The notes: generated by a model from the sequence alone, not told the origin. DNA of 64,000 nt from an uncultured Oscillospiraceae bacterium (GCA_934464775.1 CAKSKG010000011.1:1-64000); one strand, 5' to 3'; counted from the stretch's first letter, positions 17,070-24,980 are shown. Translations and numbers: made by a program.

Positions 17070-17824
17070 AAAATATTATTATTTTCGGCGGCACGACAGA
17101 GGGCAGGCTGCTTGCCGAATTCTGTGAAAAAAACGGCATATATGCGCAGATAAGCTCCGCAACGGAATACGGTTCGGAGCTTATTCACAGCGGAAAATTC
17201 GTCACTTCCGTTTACGGGAGAATGGACTGCGGTGAAATGCGTGAATATTTTATATGCAATAATATTGATACGGTTATAGATGCAACTCACCCCTATGCCG
17301 TTGAGGTGACAAAGAACATAAAAAATGCCTGCGGCGAGGATATAAATTACATCAGACTTGCAAGAAGCCGAACCGATCATATAACGGGCATAACTGCCAA
17401 AAGCATTTCCGAAGCTGTTCATATCCTCAATAAATCACGCAAAAAGGCACTTATCACCACGGGCGGAAAAACCGTTGCGGAATATACTGCCGTAAATGAT
17501 TTCCGTGAAAGGCTTGCGGTGCGTCTGCTTCCCGCTGATGGGATAATTGAAAAATGTATGGGGCTGGGCTTTAAAGCCGAGAATATAATTGCGGAAAAGG
17601 GACCGTTTTCGGTTGAACAGAATATATCGCATATAAAACGTTTTGGTTCGGAGCTGCTTGTTACAAAGGAAAGCGGTGCGGCAGGCGGATACGGTGAAAA
17701 AATAAAGGCGGCGGAGCTTTGCGGCATTGAAACGATAACGATACTCCGTCCTGCCGAAACGGGTTATTCATTGGAGCAGGCGGAGGATTTGCTTGCGGAG
17801 AATTTCGGAAAGGAGCGGCGGTAA
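17066..17824 (+). CDS. cbiJ: Cobalt-precorrin-6A reductase CbiJ
   Basis: A 252-residue NAD(P)H-dependent reductase. It starts with IIIFGGTTEGRLLAEFCEKNG, the dinucleotide-binding signature of CbiJ/CobK. DATHPYAVEVTKNI, RLARSR and VTKESGAAGGYGEKIKAAE near the end match the family. It reduces cobalt-precorrin-6A to 6B. It overlaps cbiH by 4 bases, and the bifunctional cbiET gene begins 2 bases after its stop. Confidence 0.9.
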   Translation: MKNIIIFGGTTEGRLLAEFCEKNGIYAQISSATEYGSELIHSGKFVTSVYGRMDCGEMREYFICNNIDTVIDATHPYAVEVTKNIKNACGEDINYIRLARSRTDHITGITAKSISEAVHILNKSRKKALITTGGKTVAEYTAVNDFRERLAVRLLPADGIIEKCMGLGFKAENIIAEKGPFSVEQNISHIKRFGSELLVTKESGAAGGYGEKIKAAELCGIETITILRPAETGYSLEQAEDLLAENFGKERR

Positions 17825-17825
17825 A

Positions 17826-19040
17826 ATGAGCGAAAAGGTATATATCATCGGCATAGGAATGGACGGAAAAAATACTCTTACAGCCGAGGCTTCCGAAAAA
17901 ATATCCGCTGCGGACATACTTATCGGGGCGAAGCGAATGGTTGCTCCTTTTGAAGATTCGGGTAAGAGAATTTATGTCACCTATGACAGCGGAGAGATAT
18001 GCAGGCTCATCGGCGAAGCTCCCGATAAAAGGATCGCCGTGCTTATGTCGGGGGACTGCTGCTTTTACAGCGGCGCCGATAAGCTGCTTAAAATGCTGAC
18101 CGACCGTGAAGCGGAGATAATCAGCGGTATTTCCTCGCCTGTATATTTCTGCGGAAAGCTGGGGCTTGATATGCGCGGAATGAAGCTGATAAGTCTCCAC
18201 GGTGCGGAAAGCAGCATTGTGCGGCAGGTGAGTGCCAACGAAAAATGCTTTTTCCTGCTGGGCGGAAAGATCACTGCCGCCGAGATATGCCAAAGGCTCT
18301 GCGAGTACGGCATGAGCGGCGTTTCCGTTTATATCGGGGAAGATCTGGGCTATGAAACGCAGAAGATATCAAAGGGCATTGCGTCCGATTTTACGGACAT
18401 ATCAACAGGCAGTCTTGCGGTGATGATAACTGTCAATAATGAATATGAGCGGTGTGTCAGAAGCTGCATTCCCGATGATGAATTTATCCGAGGAAAAGTT
18501 CCGATGACAAAATCCGAGGTGCGCTGTCTTGCGGTGTCCAAGCTGAATATTTCGGCTGACGATATCTGCTGGGACGTGGGCTGCGGAACAGGTTCGGTGT
18601 CGGTGGAGATAGCGTTGAAATGCAGCGGCGGAAAGGTGTACAGCGTCGATATGAAGCCCGAAGCCGCAGAGCTTACCGATGCCAACAGGAAAAAATTCCG
18701 CTGCGACAATATCATTCCGCTGTGCGGAAAAGCGCCCGATATTCTCGATGAGCTTCCCGCACCCGATAAGGTATTTATAGGCGGCTCCTGCGGCAGCATG
18801 GAGGGGATAATTTCCGCCGCACTTGCGAAGAATCCCGATGCACTTTTTGTTGTCACAGCAGTTTCACTGGAAACGCTGGAAGATGCACGTAATGCAGCGG
18901 AAAAATTCGGGCTTTCGGCGGAAATTATCCAGACCGCAGTTACACGAACAAGAAAAATCGGCGGACATACAATGCTTGCCGCCGAAAATCCCGTGTATAT
19001 AATTTCAATGAAAAAAGGTGAGAGCCGATGCGCAGAATAA
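17826..19040 (+). CDS. cbiET: Bifunctional cobalt-precorrin-6B C5,C15-methyltransferase/decarboxylase CbiET
   Basis: A 404-residue fusion. Residues 1 to about 200 are a CbiE-type tetrapyrrole methylase (VYIIGIGMDGKNTLTAEA, VLMSGDCCFYSGA, GISSPVYFCGKL). From about 225 on is a CbiT-type class I SAM methyltransferase (DDICWDVGCGTGSVSVEIAL, then KVFIGGS). Together they methylate C5 and C15 and remove the C12 acetate carboxyl. Fused CbiET/CobL is common. I use the ATG at 17826, preceded by AAAGGAG, since an upstream in-frame start lies inside cbiJ. The end overlaps cbiA by 13 bases. Confidence 0.9.
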   Translation: MSEKVYIIGIGMDGKNTLTAEASEKISAADILIGAKRMVAPFEDSGKRIYVTYDSGEICRLIGEAPDKRIAVLMSGDCCFYSGADKLLKMLTDREAEIISGISSPVYFCGKLGLDMRGMKLISLHGAESSIVRQVSANEKCFFLLGGKITAAEICQRLCEYGMSGVSVYIGEDLGYETQKISKGIASDFTDISTGSLAVMITVNNEYERCVRSCIPDDEFIRGKVPMTKSEVRCLAVSKLNISADDICWDVGCGTGSVSVEIALKCSGGKVYSVDMKPEAAELTDANRKKFRCDNIIPLCGKAPDILDELPAPDKVFIGGSCGSMEGIISAALAKNPDALFVVTAVSLETLEDARNAAEKFGLSAEIIQTAVTRTRKIGGHTMLAAENPVYIISMKKGESRCAE

Positions 19041-20401
19041 TGATCGCAGGAACGGGCAGCGGCAGCGGAAAAACCACCGTTGTCTGCGGCATAATGCAGG
19101 CGCTTGCCGACCGTGGGCTGAAAATATCCTCATTTAAATGCGGTCCCGATTATATCGACCCGATGTTTCACGGGAAGATCATCGGCACAAATTCATTCAA
19201 TCTCGATGGATTTTTCTGCGGAGATGATATGCTGCGGTATCTTTTTGATACGAACAGCATAGGCAGTGATATATCCGTTATCGAGGGCGTAATGGGATTT
19301 TATGACGGTGTTCGGCTTGCGGACGGCAGCGAAAAAGCCTCTTCACATAATGTAAGCATGACGCTGAAATGCCCTGCCGCCGTGGTCATCGACTGCAAGG
19401 GAATGAGTACCTCCATAGGTGCGGTGATGAAAGGTTTTCTCACGTTCAGACAGCCCAATAATATTCGTGGATTTATTTTCAATCGTCTGCCTGCAAGCCT
19501 TGAAAATTATGCAAAGGAGCTTTGCAGCGAGCTTGGCACGGAATATCTCGGATATATGCCAACCTGCCGAAAGGCTGCTCTGGAAAGCCGTCATCTGGGG
19601 CTTGTTACCGCCGATGAGATAAAGAACATCAAGGAAAAAATGAAGCTGCTGAGTGCTGCCGCCGAGGAAAATATCCGACTTGACAGGCTCCTTGAGCTGT
19701 CTGACAATACGGAATTTCCGCAGTATTCTCCGCCAAAATTCAAAAGCGGAAAATATCACGGTCTTACGGTGGCTGCTGCCCGTGACGAAGCGTTTTCGTT
19801 CATATACCGTGACAATATCTCACTGCTTGAAAAAATGGGCTGCAAAATTGAATGGTTCTCACCGCTGAATGATGAGAACGTCCCCGAAAATGCGGACGGA
19901 ATTATCCTCAGCGGCGGCTATCCCGAGCTTTATGCAAAGCGGCTGTCCGAAAACAAAACCATGCTGAAAAGCGTTCATGACAGAATTATCGGCGGCATTC
20001 CCACAATAGCCGAATGCGGCGGATTTATATATCTTCATAAAGAAGCCGAGGGTGCCGACGGCGGAGCATATCCCCTTGCGGGAGTGATAGACGGACGTGC
20101 TTTCCGCACCGACAGGCTGGGCAGATTCGGATATGTTTATATGACCGCCCACGGGGAAACGGCTGTATGCTCCACAGGAGATATCGTTTCCGCACATGAA
20201 TTTCATTACTGGGACAGCACTTCCTGCGGCGAAAGCTTTACTGCGGAAAAGCCAAACGGCAGCAGAAGCTGGGAGTGTGTTCACGGCGGACATAACAGCT
20301 ATATGGGCTTTCCGCATCTGTATTTTTATTCGGATATACGCACTGCGGAAAGCTTTCTTGACAGGTGTGCGGAATATAATTTGCTGAAAGGAAATGACTG
20401 A
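19028..20401 (+). CDS. cbiA: Cobyrinate a,c-diamide synthase CbiA
   Basis: A 457-residue glutamine- and ATP-dependent amidotransferase acting on the a and c acetate side chains. The N-terminal dethiobiotin-synthetase-like P-loop is AGTGSGSGKTTVVCGI, followed by KCGPDYIDPMFH and VIEGVMGFYDG. The C-terminal glutaminase domain has LSGGYPELYA and the nucleophilic cysteine in IAECGGFIYL, with HEFHY near the end. Length is normal. It overlaps cbiET, and its stop overlaps the adenosyltransferase gene. The related enzyme CbiP is not in the window. Confidence 0.92.
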   Translation: MRRIMIAGTGSGSGKTTVVCGIMQALADRGLKISSFKCGPDYIDPMFHGKIIGTNSFNLDGFFCGDDMLRYLFDTNSIGSDISVIEGVMGFYDGVRLADGSEKASSHNVSMTLKCPAAVVIDCKGMSTSIGAVMKGFLTFRQPNNIRGFIFNRLPASLENYAKELCSELGTEYLGYMPTCRKAALESRHLGLVTADEIKNIKEKMKLLSAAAEENIRLDRLLELSDNTEFPQYSPPKFKSGKYHGLTVAAARDEAFSFIYRDNISLLEKMGCKIEWFSPLNDENVPENADGIILSGGYPELYAKRLSENKTMLKSVHDRIIGGIPTIAECGGFIYLHKEAEGADGGAYPLAGVIDGRAFRTDRLGRFGYVYMTAHGETAVCSTGDIVSAHEFHYWDSTSCGESFTAEKPNGSRSWECVHGGHNSYMGFPHLYFYSDIRTAESFLDRCAEYNLLKGND

Positions 20402-20402
20402 T

Positions 20403-20909
20403 ATGAGCTGTTTGCATATTTACTGCGGCGACGGAAAGGGAAAGACCACCGCTTCCATAGGACTTGCGGTGAGGGCCGCAGGGGCAGGTATGAGCGTTGC
20501 TTTTGTCCAGCTGATGAAAGGCTCTTATACCTCCGAGCTTGAAATACTGAAAAATATAAAGGGGATAACCGTTAGCCGCTGTGACAGAAATTACGGCTTC
20601 TATAAGAATATGTCCGAAAATGACATCGCAGAAATAACAGCCTGCCATGACAGGCTGCTCCGTGACGCTTTTTCGGGCGGATATGATATGATAATACTGG
20701 ACGAGTTCAATTCGGCGTATGCTCACGGTCTTATGGACAGGACCGCTGCGGAAAAATATATACTGGACGGCGGCAGGGAGATCATTCTTACGGGAAGAGA
20801 TCCCGACAAAAAATTTACGGACGCAGCCGACTATGTCAGCGAGATAAAATGCGTGAAGCACCCGTTCATAACATCTGGGCTTACTGCAAGAAAGGGGATA
20901 GAATATTGA
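20403..20909 (+). CDS. cobO: Cob(I)yrinic acid a,c-diamide adenosyltransferase (CobO/BtuR type)
   Basis: A 168-residue P-loop protein with YCGDGKGKTTASIGLAVRA at the N-terminus, FVQLMKGSYTSELEIL, and IILDEFNSAYAHGL as the Walker B region. It attaches the adenosyl ligand to cob(I)yrinate diamide. An ATG three codons earlier (20394) is also possible but lies only 2 bases from the AAAGGA site. It overlaps the end of cbiA when that start is used. Its stop overlaps the TTG start of cbiC. Confidence 0.9.
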   Translation: MSCLHIYCGDGKGKTTASIGLAVRAAGAGMSVAFVQLMKGSYTSELEILKNIKGITVSRCDRNYGFYKNMSENDIAEITACHDRLLRDAFSGGYDMIILDEFNSAYAHGLMDRTAAEKYILDGGREIILTGRDPDKKFTDAADYVSEIKCVKHPFITSGLTARKGIEY

Positions 20910-21535
20910 ATCTGGAATATGTTCTTCCCGAAAAGATCGAGGAGCGCAGCTTTGAGATAATCGCCTCCGAGCTGGGGGATATTGATATCCCCGAAGAAAA
21001 TCTTCCCGTGCTGATGCGTGTTATCCATACCACGGCTGATTTTGATTATGTGAAGAATCTGAAATTTTCCGACGGTGCCGTAAAAAAGGCGCTTGAAGTG
21101 CTGCAAAGCGGAGCTGTGATAGTTACCGATACGAACATGGCGCTTGCTGGAATAAACAAGCCTGCACTGAAAAAGCTGGGCTGCGAGGCTGTATGCTTCA
21201 TGGCGGATCCGCGTGCCGCCGAAAAGGCAAAGGCAGAGGGGACGACCCGTGCGGCAGCTTCCGTGGATATCGCTTCCGAAATAAAAAAGCCTGTGATATA
21301 TGCTGTGGGAAATGCTCCTACCGCGCTGGTTCGTCTGCGTGAGCTTATCGACAGCGGAAAATTCCGTCCCGAGCTTATCATTGCAATGCCTGTGGGCTTT
21401 GTGAATGTGGTGCAGTCAAAGGAGCTTATCATGGAGTCCGATGTGCCGTATATCGCCGCCGCAGGACGAAAGGGAGGAAGCAATGCCGCTGCCGCCGTCT
21501 GCAATGCTTTGATGTATATGATAACAAGAAAATAA
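20906..21535 (+). CDS. cbiC: Cobalt-precorrin-8 methylmutase CbiC
   Basis: A 209-residue methylmutase that moves the C11 methyl group to C12, forming cobyrinate. The catalytic histidine is in MRVIHTTADFDY, followed by TDTNMALAGINKPAL, YAVGNAPTALVRLREL and PVGFVNVVQSKE, all hallmark CbiC motifs. The start is TTG at 20906, 8 bases behind AAAGGGG; with it the length equals the family norm, whereas the longer frame intrudes into cobO. It is the last gene of the cobalamin run. A palindromic repeat begins 6 bases after the stop. Confidence 0.92.
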   Translation: MNLEYVLPEKIEERSFEIIASELGDIDIPEENLPVLMRVIHTTADFDYVKNLKFSDGAVKKALEVLQSGAVIVTDTNMALAGINKPALKKLGCEAVCFMADPRAAEKAKAEGTTRAAASVDIASEIKKPVIYAVGNAPTALVRLRELIDSGKFRPELIIAMPVGFVNVVQSKELIMESDVPYIAAAGRKGGSNAAAAVCNALMYMITRK

Positions 21536-21540
21536 ACATA

Positions 21541-21712
21541 GGTCACCTCTAAAAACCACCGGCTAAAGCCTTAGTACCTCATCTGCTTGCATATTTTCCG
21601 TCAGCTTGCACATAAATTTCTTGACATACGGCAGTATGCCTGCGAAATTTCTATACAATCTGACGAAAAATCTGACTGCGCATCTGAGGCACTATGGTTT
21701 TTAGAGGCGACC
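21541..21712. repeat. Palindromic MITE-like element A
   Basis: A 172-base element bounded by 18-base terminal inverted repeats with one mismatch (GGTCACCTCTAAAAACCA at the left, the complement at the right). The inner arms are also complementary in blocks (GTACCTCATCTGC with GTGCCTCAGATGC, TTTTCCGTCAG with TTTTTCGTCAG), so transcripts would fold into a long hairpin. CATA stands at both outer edges, a possible 4-base target duplication. The core around 21634-21663 closely matches element B at 23549-23711. There is no coding capacity. It may also end cbi transcription. Confidence 0.7.
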
Positions 21713-21793
21713 CATATTTTTCGAAAACGTTTTAGTAAAATATTTCTAAAATATATAAATATTATAAATTGTGCCTGCAAATAGAAAAAACAC

Positions 21794-21822
21794 TTGAAAA
21801 GCGGCGAAAAATGGTGTATAAT
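21794..21822 (+). promoter_or_regulatory. Sigma-A promoter of the Hpt gene
   Basis: TTGAAA and a perfect TATAAT are spaced by 17 bases, about 88 bases before the start codon. The leader holds no clear hairpin. The remainder of the gap 21713-21909 shows nothing else. Confidence 0.75.
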
Positions 21823-21909
21823 CTTTTATAAATACAATTTGATACTTATATATATTCATACATGGTGTGTATTGAATCTAAAACACCGAATCGGAGGAAT
21901 TTATTTTTT

Positions 21910-22260
21910 ATGGATTATATTGATGAACTGAAAGCGCTGGGCGTAAATGTTGATGATGCACTCAGCAGATTTATGGGCAATTCCGCTCTTTATGTAAGAA
22001 TGCTCGGCAAGCTCCCCAAGGCTGTAAATGATGCACCCGTTATGGTTTGTTTTGAAGAAAACAGACTTGATGATGCCGTTGCCAATGCACATACATTAAA
22101 GGGTGTTATGGGCAATCTTTCGGTAACTCCTCTTTATGAGGGCTACACAAAGATCGTCAACGATCTGCGTGCGGGACAGCCTGAGCCCGCAAAGGCTGAA
22201 CTGGAAAGAATACTTCCTATCCAGAAGCAGATCATAGATTGCATCGAGAAGAATTCCTGA
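21910..22260 (+). CDS. Histidine phosphotransfer (Hpt) domain protein
   Basis: A 116-residue all-helical single-domain protein. The phosphorylatable histidine lies in NAHTLKGVMGNL (about residue 61). The flanking helices (RFMGNSALYVRMLGKL and YEGYTKIVNDLRAGQPEPAKAEL) match the Hpt four-helix bundle. It should relay phosphate between a hybrid histidine kinase and a response regulator. GGAGGA precedes the ATG by 11 bases. The next gene is a response regulator with an HD-GYP output, a likely partner, although hairpins separate them. No kinase lies nearby. Confidence 0.85.
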   Translation: MDYIDELKALGVNVDDALSRFMGNSALYVRMLGKLPKAVNDAPVMVCFEENRLDDAVANAHTLKGVMGNLSVTPLYEGYTKIVNDLRAGQPEPAKAELERILPIQKQIIDCIEKNS

Positions 22261-22387
22261 CATATTTTATGTCGGGCTTTAAGAAATGACAAAAGCGCCG
22301 AAAAAGCGTAAAATTACAGCTGAATAAACGAAATTGCTGAATGAAAGCGGTCATACCGTAATGCGACCTTTCCGCTTTGATTTGCCG

Positions 22388-22437
22388 AAACCGCCGCAGC
22401 AGCGGTTTTTGGAAAGGGCGGTCAGATCCGCCGTTTT
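22388..22437 (+). terminator. Two tandem terminator-like hairpins behind the Hpt gene
   Basis: AAACCGC pairs with GCGGTTTTT (22388-22410). Then GGCGG pairs with CCGCC followed by GTTTT (22417-22437). They lie in the 215-base gap between the Hpt and HD-GYP genes. They suggest termination or attenuation before the regulator, whose ribosome site is 25 bases further on. Confidence 0.55.
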
Positions 22438-22475
22438 CTGCGTCCGTTCTTAAAAATATTGTACGGAGGTTTGAA

Positions 22476-23537
22476 GTGAACAAAAAAATATTGATCGTTG
22501 ATGATATGGAGCTCAACCGAGTGCTTTTGGCGGAAGCTTTTAAGGACTATGATATAGTCGAAGCTTCCGACGGCGTTGAAGCGCTCGAGCATATCAACGG
22601 CGGCGAGGATATCGCAGCTGTGCTCCTTGATCTGATAATGCCGGGAATGGGCGGTATAGATGTTCTTAGGGACATGAACCGCAGCGGCATAATCAATCAT
22701 ATCCCTGTATTTATCATTACAGCTGAAAATGAACAGAAGCTCCTTATGGACGCTTACGAACTGGGTGCTGTCGATGTTGTGACAAAGCCCTTTATGATGA
22801 ACTTCCTGCACAGCAGGATCCAGAATATCATTGAGCTTTACAGCCAGCGGAATGACCTTGAAGCGATCGTTCAGCAGCAGGTCGAAAAGCTCAGCTCCCT
22901 TAACCGCTCAATGGTCGAGCTGCTTGCTACGGTGATCGAATTCCGTGACTGTGAGTCGGGTGAGCACGTCAAGCGTATATGCGGTTTGACCGATATACTC
23001 ATGACCTGTGTTTCAAAGAATTATCCCGAATATTATATGTCCCGTGCCGAGATCGACAAGATCGTAACGGCTTCGGTGCTGCATGATGTGGGCAAGATAT
23101 CCATTCCCGACAGCATTCTCAATAAGCCGGGCAGACTTACTCCCGGGGAATTCGAGCAGATGAAGCTGCATACCGTCAAGGGCTGTGAGATACTCAGCCA
23201 GATGCCCAATCTGCTTGACGATGATCTTTACAATTACAGCTATGATATCTGCCGTCATCACCACGAGCGCTGGGACGGAAGAGGCTATCCCGACGGACTC
23301 AAGGGAGATAATATCTCTATCTGGGCGCAGGTGGTCTCCGTTGCTGACGTTTATGATGCGCTTGTTTCACCGAGATGCTATAAGAAGGCATTCCCTCATG
23401 AGGTTGCCATGAGGATGATAACAAACGGTGAGTGCGGCGTGTTCAATCCTAAGATAATGGCTGCATTCCTTGAATGCGAAGAGCAGATCAAGGAGCGTTA
23501 TATAGAGATCGGAGAAGAAGCAGCTGCTGGTGCATAA
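22476..23537 (+). CDS. Response regulator with HD-GYP domain (cyclic di-GMP phosphodiesterase)
   Basis: A 353-residue two-domain protein. The receiver domain (residues 1-120) reads KILIVDDMELNR, with the phosphoacceptor aspartate in LLDLIMPGMGG and the conserved lysine in VVTKPF. A coiled linker (NDLEAIVQQQVEKLSSLN) leads to an HD-GYP domain with GEHVKRI, the metal pair in LHDVGKISIPD, CRHHHERWDGRGYPDGLKGD and SVADVYDAL. Those residues are the family's active site, so it probably hydrolyses cyclic di-GMP when phosphorylated. The start is GTG, 6 bases after ACGGAGG. A palindromic repeat follows the stop after 11 bases. Confidence 0.9.
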   Translation: MNKKILIVDDMELNRVLLAEAFKDYDIVEASDGVEALEHINGGEDIAAVLLDLIMPGMGGIDVLRDMNRSGIINHIPVFIITAENEQKLLMDAYELGAVDVVTKPFMMNFLHSRIQNIIELYSQRNDLEAIVQQQVEKLSSLNRSMVELLATVIEFRDCESGEHVKRICGLTDILMTCVSKNYPEYYMSRAEIDKIVTASVLHDVGKISIPDSILNKPGRLTPGEFEQMKLHTVKGCEILSQMPNLLDDDLYNYSYDICRHHHERWDGRGYPDGLKGDNISIWAQVVSVADVYDALVSPRCYKKAFPHEVAMRMITNGECGVFNPKIMAAFLECEEQIKERYIEIGEEAAAGA

Positions 23538-23548
23538 GCTATGCACTA

Positions 23549-23711
23549 AGAACCTGTCTTCATAAGCATATGCACACGTCTTTTCGGCAAATTTTGCTGC
23601 ATACTGCGTTAAAAATCCTTGCCGTGCGGCAGCACGCCTGCGGATTTTTGCCTTGTCTGCAACAAAATTATGCTCGAAAATCCGCATACATTTCTTATGA
23701 AGACAGGTTCT
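23549..23711. repeat. Palindromic MITE-like element B
   Basis: A 163-base element with perfect 18-base terminal inverted repeats (AGAACCTGTCTTCATAAG and its complement). TAA on both sides of GAACC...GGTTC is a possible 3-base target duplication. The core TTGCCGTGCGGCAGCACGCC and the following TGCGGATTTT match the core of element A at about 80 percent with mostly transition changes, although the ends differ. It has no coding capacity and begins just behind the HD-GYP stop codon. Confidence 0.75.
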
Positions 23712-23732
23712 AAATGCATTTTCTTTAATACT

Positions 23733-23776
23733 GAAAAAAGTACCCTTACCGAGATCGGTAAGGGTACTTTTTTATA
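23733..23776. terminator. Bidirectional terminator
   Basis: AAAAAAGTACCCTTACCGA pairs with TCGGTAAGGGTACTTTTTT around two bases. It ends the SanA-like gene on the minus strand and anything read through element B on the plus strand. Confidence 0.92.
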
Positions 23777-24475
23777 TCATGTGAATTCTTTGTCATTTGT
23801 AAGATCGCCGCTGCCGCTTATTGGAATGACCTCACCTAAATAGGTTGGCTTCGGCTTGATTGCTGTCCAGACAAAATCCTTGCATCTTGCGGCAACCTCA
23901 CGGATATCGTATATCCTGTTGTGATAGGAGGAAGTCTCGGCGGTAACTCCGTATGCTTCCAGCCCCAGCGCCTGCGCATCGTAAACGCAGCGGTGAATGT
24001 GGCTGTCCTGGGAAACGATTATCACACGCTTTGCATCAAATACCGCCGCCGCACGGTACATAGTCTCGTATGTGGAAAAGCCTGCATGGTCCATGAAAAT
24101 ATCCTCCGAAGGGATTCCTTTGTCAATGGCATACTGCTTCATGGCATTCACCTCGTCATAATCCTTGCGGCCGTGGTCGCCCGACATCAACAGCTTCGGA
24201 GCCGCACCGCTTTTGTACAGCTCTATGCCCTTGTCAAGCCTGTTCAGCAGAGTGGGGGAGGGAGATGTTCCCCATACAAGGCAGCCGGGCACGATTATGC
24301 AGTCTGCGTCGGTCAGCTCCGCAGCCGCATTTTCAGTGATAATGCTGTCCGACACCTTTTGCTTCATGTAAATATTTATCCCGATAACCGCCGCCAGACA
24401 AACTATTCCGATGACGGCGAGAACAATAATTATCTTAACGATCTTTTTCCAAATGCTTTTAGTTTTTTCCGTCAT
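23777..24475 (-). CDS. SanA/YdcF-family (DUF218) membrane-anchored protein
   Basis: A 232-residue protein with one N-terminal membrane helix (about residues 12-33) and an extracellular DUF218 domain. The conserved core reads CIIVPGCLVWG, LLNRLDKGIELYKSG, LLMSGDHGRKDYDE, STYETMYRAA and IIVSQDSHIHRCVYDAQALGL. E. coli SanA and relatives affect envelope barrier function; the enzymatic activity of the family is not settled. It lies 17 bases behind the pyrophosphatase-like gene, so both probably share the promoter near 24890. Confidence 0.8.
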   Translation of the reverse strand: MTEKTKSIWKKIVKIIIVLAVIGIVCLAAVIGINIYMKQKVSDSIITENAAAELTDADCIIVPGCLVWGTSPSPTLLNRLDKGIELYKSGAAPKLLMSGDHGRKDYDEVNAMKQYAIDKGIPSEDIFMDHAGFSTYETMYRAAAVFDAKRVIIVSQDSHIHRCVYDAQALGLEAYGVTAETSSYHNRIYDIREVAARCKDFVWTAIKPKPTYLGEVIPISGSGDLTNDKEFT

Positions 24476-24492
24476 AATTCCTCCTGTTTTGC

Positions 24493-24840
24493 TTACATGA
24501 TTATCTCCGAATGAAAATATTTTTCCGTAAAATCAACCGATCGAGCGATCTCTTCCTTTGTAAAATGCATTCCGTCGGGTGCAGCCACCCATTTTGTTTC
24601 ATTATCATCGCTTCGGACAATTACCGCTATGATCTTTCCCGTAAAGCTTTCAAGAGGCTTGTCCGTCCCGAGGATATATACGTCCTGCTCCTCGCCGTCG
24701 GGAGCGATGATACCCTCAATGTATCCGTAATTTATGGGATAGTACATATCCTTGTGAACAGGGTGAAAGCTGCCCATGGGACGGTCAATGACTGCTGTTA
24801 CCGTCCTGCCGATGATATCTGAATATTTTCCGCTGTCCAT
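24493..24840 (-). CDS. Short inorganic-pyrophosphatase-like protein
   Basis: A 115-residue protein resembling the central part of family I soluble pyrophosphatases. HKDMYYPINYGYIEGIIAPD and EEQDVYILG correspond to the active-site region that normally reads D-G-D-x-x-D-V. The family norm is about 175 residues, and here one aspartate of the acidic cluster is replaced (DGEEQD). PPi hydrolysis is therefore possible but not assured. Small homologues annotated as inorganic diphosphatase occur in Clostridia. A ribosome site (AGGAGATG) precedes the ATG. It leads a two-gene unit with the SanA-like gene. Confidence 0.65.
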   Translation of the reverse strand: MDSGKYSDIIGRTVTAVIDRPMGSFHPVHKDMYYPINYGYIEGIIAPDGEEQDVYILGTDKPLESFTGKIIAVIVRSDDNETKWVAAPDGMHFTKEEIARSVDFTEKYFHSEIIM

Positions 24841-24875
24841 GGCATCTCCTTTTTGTGATGCATATATTTTATATA

Positions 24876-24904
24876 ATTATATCATATGCCGTAAAAGATG
24901 TCAA
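24876..24904 (-). promoter_or_regulatory. Consensus sigma-A promoter of the pyrophosphatase-like/SanA unit
   Basis: On the minus strand perfect TTGACA and TATAAT boxes are 17 bases apart. The -35 lies just beside the metY terminator. Confidence 0.85.
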
Positions 24905-24905
24905 C

Positions 24906-24942
24906 AAAAAAATCCGCCCAAAATTACTCGGACGGATCTTTT
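24906..24942 (-). terminator. Terminator of metY
   Basis: On the minus strand AAGATCCGTCC pairs with GGGCGGATTTT around a short loop and runs into TTTTTTTG. It ends metY about 40 bases past its stop. Confidence 0.8.
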
Positions 24943-24980
24943 GGATATCAATAATTTTCGATGCTTATTTTCGGATAAGA

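Noticed and set aside
22388..22475. A transposon remnant between the Hpt and HD-GYP genes
   Set aside because: The hairpins are short, GC-rich and terminator-like, with no terminal repeats or target duplication.
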